Assembly (NCBI GenBank): GCA_030536145.1
Contig: JAUNQN010000009.1
Coordinates: 1 to 64,000, forward strand
Direction: 5' to 3'
Source: Akkermansia sp.
GTDB lineage: Bacteria > Verrucomicrobiota > Verrucomicrobiia > Verrucomicrobiales > Akkermansiaceae
DNA: 64,000 nucleotides
A program made the translations under genes and the position numbers. How positions within the stretch are numbered: the stretch's first letter is position 1; each line of letters opens with the position of its first letter. Of the stretch, positions 60,242-64,000 are shown piece after piece. The notes under the pieces were generated by a model that did not search any database, was not told the origin of the DNA, and worked only from the letters and a program-made list of their open reading frames with translations.

Positions 60242-62064
60242 GCGCCCTCCTTTCCACGCCCGCGGTACTCCAGGCACAGCAGGGTGATACCCGCCTGCAA
60301 TTCCGTGTCTGCCATGTAGCCGCAGAAGGCATCATTCACCGTGCGTACCACCTCATACGGGGAACCCTGCACCGCAGCCTGCCCCAGCGCCGCCTGCAGG
60401 GTGCCTGCGCCGAAGGCCTGCCCGGCGGCATTCAGGGCGGTGGTCACCCCCTGCGAGGTCAGGAACAGCCTGTCCCCCGGCTTCAGCTCCAGGCGGCAGG
60501 GGGTGTACCCGTCCGCCTGCATGCCCAGGTACACGCCCTTTTCCACGGGTACAGGCTCAAAGACGCCCTGCCCCGCACGGCACAGCAGGGGCGGGTTCTG
60601 CGCAGCATTCACCAGCGTGAGCCTGCCGGTGGAAAGCTCCAGCTCCCCATACGCAAGCGCTATATCCATATCCGGCATGCCGGAATCTCCCAGCGTGCCG
60701 CCTACGGCGCGCACGGTTTCCACTGGTCCCGCCCCGCTGCGCGCCTGCCGCCGCAGCAGGGATACGGCGCGCATGAGCAGCAGCGCCGCCGCCATGCCGC
60801 GGATGGTGGTATTGCCCACAAAGAACACCAGGTGGTCGCCGTCCACCAGCAGGTAGTCGTAAAAATCGCCGTCGATGAGCTTGCTGTGGTTCTGGCGGGC
60901 ATAGATGTCAAACTCCGGCCGCTCCGGGAATGCGGGGAACTGCTGCGGCATCATGTTGCCCTGGATACAGCGGGCCACGCTCAGCTCCTTGCGGGCGCGC
61001 TCGCTCTCTGATTCCAGGCGGTTGTGCAGGGAATCGCACAGGTAGTTGATTTGCGCGGAAAGCCGGCGTATGCGGCCCACGCGGCCCACCTGCACGCGGC
61101 GGGAGAAATGCCCGGCGGCTATGGCGGCCAGCACCTGGTTGATGGAATCTATATCCTGCGTGTAGTACCGCCGCAGGAGCCACCAGCCCGCCAGCAGCAG
61201 CGGCAGCCCCACCAGCAGCACATCCGCCAGCAGGTCACGCAGCCGTGCATACAGCGGGGCCTGCACCTCCGCCAGCGGGTACAGCGCCGCCACGGCGTAC
61301 GGCCCTGCGGTCTCCATGTATGCCAGGTAGCCCGTGTTGTAGTACGCTATCTCCTGCACCACGCGCGTGGGCAGCAGCGCCAGCCCCGCACAGGAGGATA
61401 TGGACACGCCGCGGTTCATCACCTCCCCGTCCTTGAAAAGGCGTATGGTGAGCTTGCGCCCGGCCATAATCCGGCAAATATCGCTCAGAAGCTCACGCTG
61501 GTTGCGCGCGCAATCCAAGGAATGCCGGTGCCCCAGCACCAGCAGCCCCGGCGCATCCCTGCGCGGCATGCATGTATAGGTGAACAAGCTGCCCAGCCGC
61601 GAGACATTCGTGGCACGGTAGCCCGCGCCGCCCAGCTCCCCGGAAACGGCAAAGGGGCGCGTGTACTCGAACTCGTCCAGCCGGTGCCCCGTATACTCCT
61701 CAGGCACACCCGCCACCACGCAGCCCGCCGCATCCGCCAGCAGCAGCTCCTCCGCCCCGGCTGCATTGCACAGGCCGCGCAGGGCCTCTCCGTCATGCAG
61801 CACTGCCGGGTTGGCACGCATATACTCCGCCACGGTGCGCAGCAGGTTGCCCCCCTGCACCTTCACGGGCGTATCCCCGGGGCCGGATACGGAGTTTTCA
61901 TGGTCTGCCACCAGCTCCTGCACGGCATGCACCGTTTCCACCAGCTCTTGCTCTGCCGTCCGCCTGTTCGCAGCCATGGCGGCATACAGACATCCGCCCC
62001 CGGCCGCCGCCACGGCAACCAAGGCCAATCCCCACAACCAAAACCTGCGGTTCATTCCCATCAT
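60238..62064 (-). CDS. Membrane sensor with HAMP-like linker and PP2C/SpoIIE-type domain lacking most metal ligands
   Basis: A 608-residue two-helix membrane protein (helices about 8-30 and about 278-298) with a periplasmic sensor region, a HAMP-like linker (VLAAIAAGHFSRRVQVG) and a C-terminal RsbU/SpoIIE-like PP2C domain. Fold motifs are clear: LSVARCIQGNMMPQQFPAF, SKLIDGDFYDYLLVDGDHLV, LKPGDRLFLTSQGVTTALN and TELQAGITLLCLEY. However, the usual metal ligands change: the GD-V-S-G Asp is Asn (FVGNTTIRG), the T-D-G Asp is Gln (TSQG), and the final DD-x-T is AG-I-T; only DGDFYD keeps its Asp. So a pseudophosphatase is likely. The stop overlaps the kinase start by 4 bases, tying the two together. 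Confidence 0.87.
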   Translation of the reverse strand: MMGMNRRFWLWGLALVAVAAAGGGCLYAAMAANRRTAEQELVETVHAVQELVADHENSVSGPGDTPVKVQGGNLLRTVAEYMRANPAVLHDGEALRGLCNAAGAEELLLADAAGCVVAGVPEEYTGHRLDEFEYTRPFAVSGELGGAGYRATNVSRLGSLFTYTCMPRRDAPGLLVLGHRHSLDCARNQRELLSDICRIMAGRKLTIRLFKDGEVMNRGVSISSCAGLALLPTRVVQEIAYYNTGYLAYMETAGPYAVAALYPLAEVQAPLYARLRDLLADVLLVGLPLLLAGWWLLRRYYTQDIDSINQVLAAIAAGHFSRRVQVGRVGRIRRLSAQINYLCDSLHNRLESESERARKELSVARCIQGNMMPQQFPAFPERPEFDIYARQNHSKLIDGDFYDYLLVDGDHLVFFVGNTTIRGMAAALLLMRAVSLLRRQARSGAGPVETVRAVGGTLGDSGMPDMDIALAYGELELSTGRLTLVNAAQNPPLLCRAGQGVFEPVPVEKGVYLGMQADGYTPCRLELKPGDRLFLTSQGVTTALNAAGQAFGAGTLQAALGQAAVQGSPYEVVRTVNDAFCGYMADTELQAGITLLCLEYRGRGKEGA

Positions 62065-62105
62065 TCCATCTGCCGGCGTCTCCGCGCAGGCTCCAATCTC
62101 CCGTC

Positions 62106-62134
62106 AGGATAGGCCACTCCCCTGCCAAAGTCAA
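62106..62134 (-). promoter_or_regulatory. Promoter of the PP2C-like/kinase operon
   Basis: Minus strand: -35 TTGACT (62134-62129), 17-nt spacer, -10 TATCCT (62111-62106). The ATG at 62064 lies 41 nt beyond the -10, so this transcript has a leader, unlike most genes here. Confidence 0.65.
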
Positions 62135-62174
62135 CAATTTTCATCATTTGTTAGGCCGCAGCCCCCTTTTAGGC

Positions 62175-62203
62175 TCGCCATGCGGCGGCGGCGGTGCTAG
62201 AAT
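62175..62203 (+). promoter_or_regulatory. Fumarase promoter, predicted leaderless
   Basis: -35-like TCGCCA (62175-62180), 17-nt spacer, -10 TAGAAT (62198-62203), 9 nt to the ATG. TAGAATACGCGCG is shared exactly with the pheA promoter. Confidence 0.6.
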
Positions 62204-62212
62204 ACGCGCGTT

Positions 62213-63865
62213 ATGGCAACACCTCCCTTTGTCTACCAGGAAATGTTCCCCATGGGGGAAGATACCACCAAGTACCGTCTGCTCACCAAGGACTATGTCA
62301 GCGTGGGCGAGTTTGAAGGCAAGCCCATCCTCAAGGTTGAGCCGGAAGGCCTGCGCCTGCTGGCGGAGACCGCCTGGCATGATGTGGCGTTCTACCTGCG
62401 CCCGGAGCACCTGCAGATGGTGCAGGGCATCCTGAGCGACCCGGAAGCCTCCGAGAACGACAAGAGCGTGGCGCTCACCATGCTGCGCAACGCAGAGGTG
62501 GCGGCCATGGGCGTGCTGCCCCTGTGCCAGGACACCGGCACCGCCATCTGCGTGGGCAAGAAGGGCCAGCAGGTGTGGACCGGCTGCAACGATGCCGAGC
62601 ACATCTCCCGCGGCGCCTACGACTGCTACACCAAGAACAACCTGCGCTACTCCCAGAACGTGGCACTGGACATGTACAAGGAGGTGAACACCCGCACCAA
62701 CCTGCCCGCCCAGATTGACCTCTTTGCCACGGACCACGGCATGGAGTACACCTTCCTCTTCATTGCCAAGGGCGGCGGCTCCGCCAACAAGACCTACCTG
62801 TACCAGGAGACCAAGGCCCTGCTCAACCCGGATTCCCTGAAGAAGTTCATGGTGCAGAAGATGAGCACCCTGGGCACCGCAGCCTGCCCGCCGTACCACG
62901 TGGCATTCGTGGTGGGCGGCACCAGCGCGGAGCTCTGCCTGAAGACCGTGAAGCTGGCCTCCACCAAGTACTATGACAGCCTGCCCACCTCCGGCAACGA
63001 GCACGGCCGCGCTTTCCGCGACGTGGAGCTGGAGAACGAGCTGAAGAAGGAGGCGGAGAAGCTGGGTCTGGGTGCCCAGTTCGGCGGCAAGTGGTTTGCG
63101 CTGGATGTGCGTGTGGTGCGCCTGCCCCGCCACGGTGCCTCCTGCCCGGTGGCCCTGGGCGTGTCCTGCTCCGCAGACCGCAACGCCAAGGCCAAGATCA
63201 CCCCGGAGGGTATCTTCATCGAGGAACTGGAGTACGATCCCGGCAAGTACATCCCCGCAGAGCTGCGCGAGACGAAGAGCGCAGGCGTGCCCATCGACCT
63301 GGACCGCCCCATGCCGGAGGTGCTGGCTGAGCTCACCAAGTACCCGGTGAAGACCCGCCTTTCCCTGAGCGGCACCATCATCGTGGGCCGTGACATTGCC
63401 CACGCCAAGCTCAAGGAGCTGCTGGATGCCGGCAAGGACCTGCCCCAGTACATCAAGGACCACCCCATCTACTACGCCGGCCCGGCCAAGACCCCGGAGG
63501 GCTATGCCTCCGGCTCCTTCGGCCCCACCACCGCCGGCCGCATGGACCCGTATGTGGACCTGTTCCAGAGCCACGGCGGCAGCATGATCATGATTGCCAA
63601 GGGCAACCGCGCCCAGTGCGTCACGGATTCCTGCCAGAAACACGGCGGCTTCTACCTCGGCTCCATCGGCGGCGTGGCTGCAGACCTGGCCAAGAACTGC
63701 ATCACCTCCATCGAGTGCGTGGAATACCCGGAGCTCGGCATGGAGGCTATCTGGAAGATTACGGTGAAGGACTTCCCCGCCTACATCCTGGTGGATGACA
63801 AGGGCAACGACTTCTTTGCCGATATCCGCGCCGGCTGGGCATGCGGTGCCTGCGGCGCACACTAA
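62213..63865 (+). CDS. Class I (iron-sulfur) fumarate hydratase
   Basis: A 550-residue class I fumarase of the FumA/FumB type, which interconverts fumarate and malate in the TCA cycle. The three [4Fe-4S] cysteines are evident in [10 protein letters not shown] (about residue 105), [11 protein letters not shown] (about 224) and [22 protein letters not shown] and [10 protein letters not shown] are further conserved blocks, and the C-terminal beta domain holds [20 protein letters not shown] and [13 protein letters not shown]. The Fe-S cluster is oxygen-labile, which suits an anaerobic or microaerobic habitat. The start is supported by the promoter 9 bases upstream and a terminator follows the stop. 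Confidence 0.96.
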   Translation: MATPPFVYQEMFPMGEDTTKYRLLTKDYVSVGEFEGKPILKVEPEGLRLLAETAWHDVAFYLRPEHLQMVQGILSDPEASENDKSVALTMLRNAEVAAMGVLPLCQDTGTAICVGKKGQQVWTGCNDAEHISRGAYDCYTKNNLRYSQNVALDMYKEVNTRTNLPAQIDLFATDHGMEYTFLFIAKGGGSANKTYLYQETKALLNPDSLKKFMVQKMSTLGTAACPPYHVAFVVGGTSAELCLKTVKLASTKYYDSLPTSGNEHGRAFRDVELENELKKEAEKLGLGAQFGGKWFALDVRVVRLPRHGASCPVALGVSCSADRNAKAKITPEGIFIEELEYDPGKYIPAELRETKSAGVPIDLDRPMPEVLAELTKYPVKTRLSLSGTIIVGRDIAHAKLKELLDAGKDLPQYIKDHPIYYAGPAKTPEGYASGSFGPTTAGRMDPYVDLFQSHGGSMIMIAKGNRAQCVTDSCQKHGGFYLGSIGGVAADLAKNCITSIECVEYPELGMEAIWKITVKDFPAYILVDDKGNDFFADIRAGWACGACGAH

Positions 63866-63879
63866 ACACCACACACCAG

Positions 63880-63915
63880 GGCCCGCCCCGCAGCCAATGC
63901 GGGGCGGGCCTTCCC
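63880..63915 (+). terminator. Strong hairpin after the fumarase
   Basis: A perfect 13-bp GC-rich stem: GGCCCGCCCCGCA (63880-63892), loop GCCAA, TGCGGGGCGGGCC (63898-63910), followed by TTCCCC. The T tract is weak. Confidence 0.7.
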
Positions 63916-63938
63916 CCTACCTCTCCTGCTATAGACCC

Positions 63939-64000
63939 ATGAGCGACAAGCTGAAGACCTTCTTTGCCCGCCTGTTCAGCACGGTTATCCTGCTGGGCCT
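63939..64000 (+). CDS. Start of a membrane protein, possibly phosphatidate cytidylyltransferase (cut by window end)
   Basis: Only about 20 residues are visible: MSDKLKTFFARLFSTVILLG. A short basic N-terminus followed by R-L-x-S-T-V-I-L-L is how CdsA proteins commonly begin (first membrane helix). CdsA makes CDP-diacylglycerol for phospholipid synthesis. The sample is too short for a firm call. No good promoter was seen between the fumarase terminator and this ATG. Confidence 0.35.
   Translation, partial: MSDKLKTFFARLFSTVILLG

Overview
The window looks like a chromosomal segment of a GC-rich Verrucomicrobiota bacterium, probably Akkermansiaceae. Pointers are two giant prepilin-like proteins resembling Verru_Chthon cassette protein A, an Akkermansia-type secretin with an N-terminal TPR region plus a membrane-protein companion, and housekeeping genes of Gram-negative type. 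The assignment is inference from gene content. Genes are dense: no stretch over 300 bases lacks a gene, and no tRNA, rRNA or CRISPR array was recognised.

Layout. 1-6883: start of a ferritin-like gene (-), a PpiD/SurA-like periplasmic chaperone, a POT peptide transporter, a broken AIM24-family gene, a STAS protein and a DUF2851 protein. 6886-16421 (-): a probable operon of secretin, AsmA-like membrane protein, acyltransferase, folD and L,D-transpeptidase, preceded by recQ and a thioredoxin-fold protein. 16554-23147 (+): dnaE, a serpin and two overlapping RlaP-type nucleotidyltransferases. 23389-30292 (+): a probable anti-phage island with an HsdR-type nuclease, a large P-loop ATPase and a large adenosine-deaminase-like protein; the last two match the RdrA/RdrB pair of RADAR. 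30252-39178 (-): hemC, whose 3' end runs into the island, then two tandem prepilin-like genes of about 3.9 kb. 39319-45370 (+): pheA, holB, yicC, gmk and two TMEM43-family membrane proteins. 45407-54706: an unknown protein, aldo/keto reductase, ABM lipoprotein, sialate O-acetylesterase, acyltransferase-3, Pro-rich lipoprotein, rpmI-rplT and a two-domain deacetylase. 54811-64000: an octaheme lipoprotein cytochrome, a CvpA-like protein, a Ser/Thr kinase with a PP2C-like sensor that lacks most metal ligands, class I fumarase and the start of a membrane protein, perhaps CdsA.

The best candidate for an exciting system is the RADAR-like island. It is clearly more AT-rich than its surroundings in rdrA, has an upstream 26-bp near-perfect palindrome, carries an HsdR-type nuclease gene not usually listed with RADAR, and overlaps the end of hemC. 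A second pattern runs through the window: at least 14 genes have a sigma70-like promoter whose -10 box ends only 6-10 nt before the ATG, predicting leaderless mRNAs as a common local architecture. A third is decay or re-purposing of catalytic sites in a serpin, a deacetylase domain and a PP2C phosphatase.
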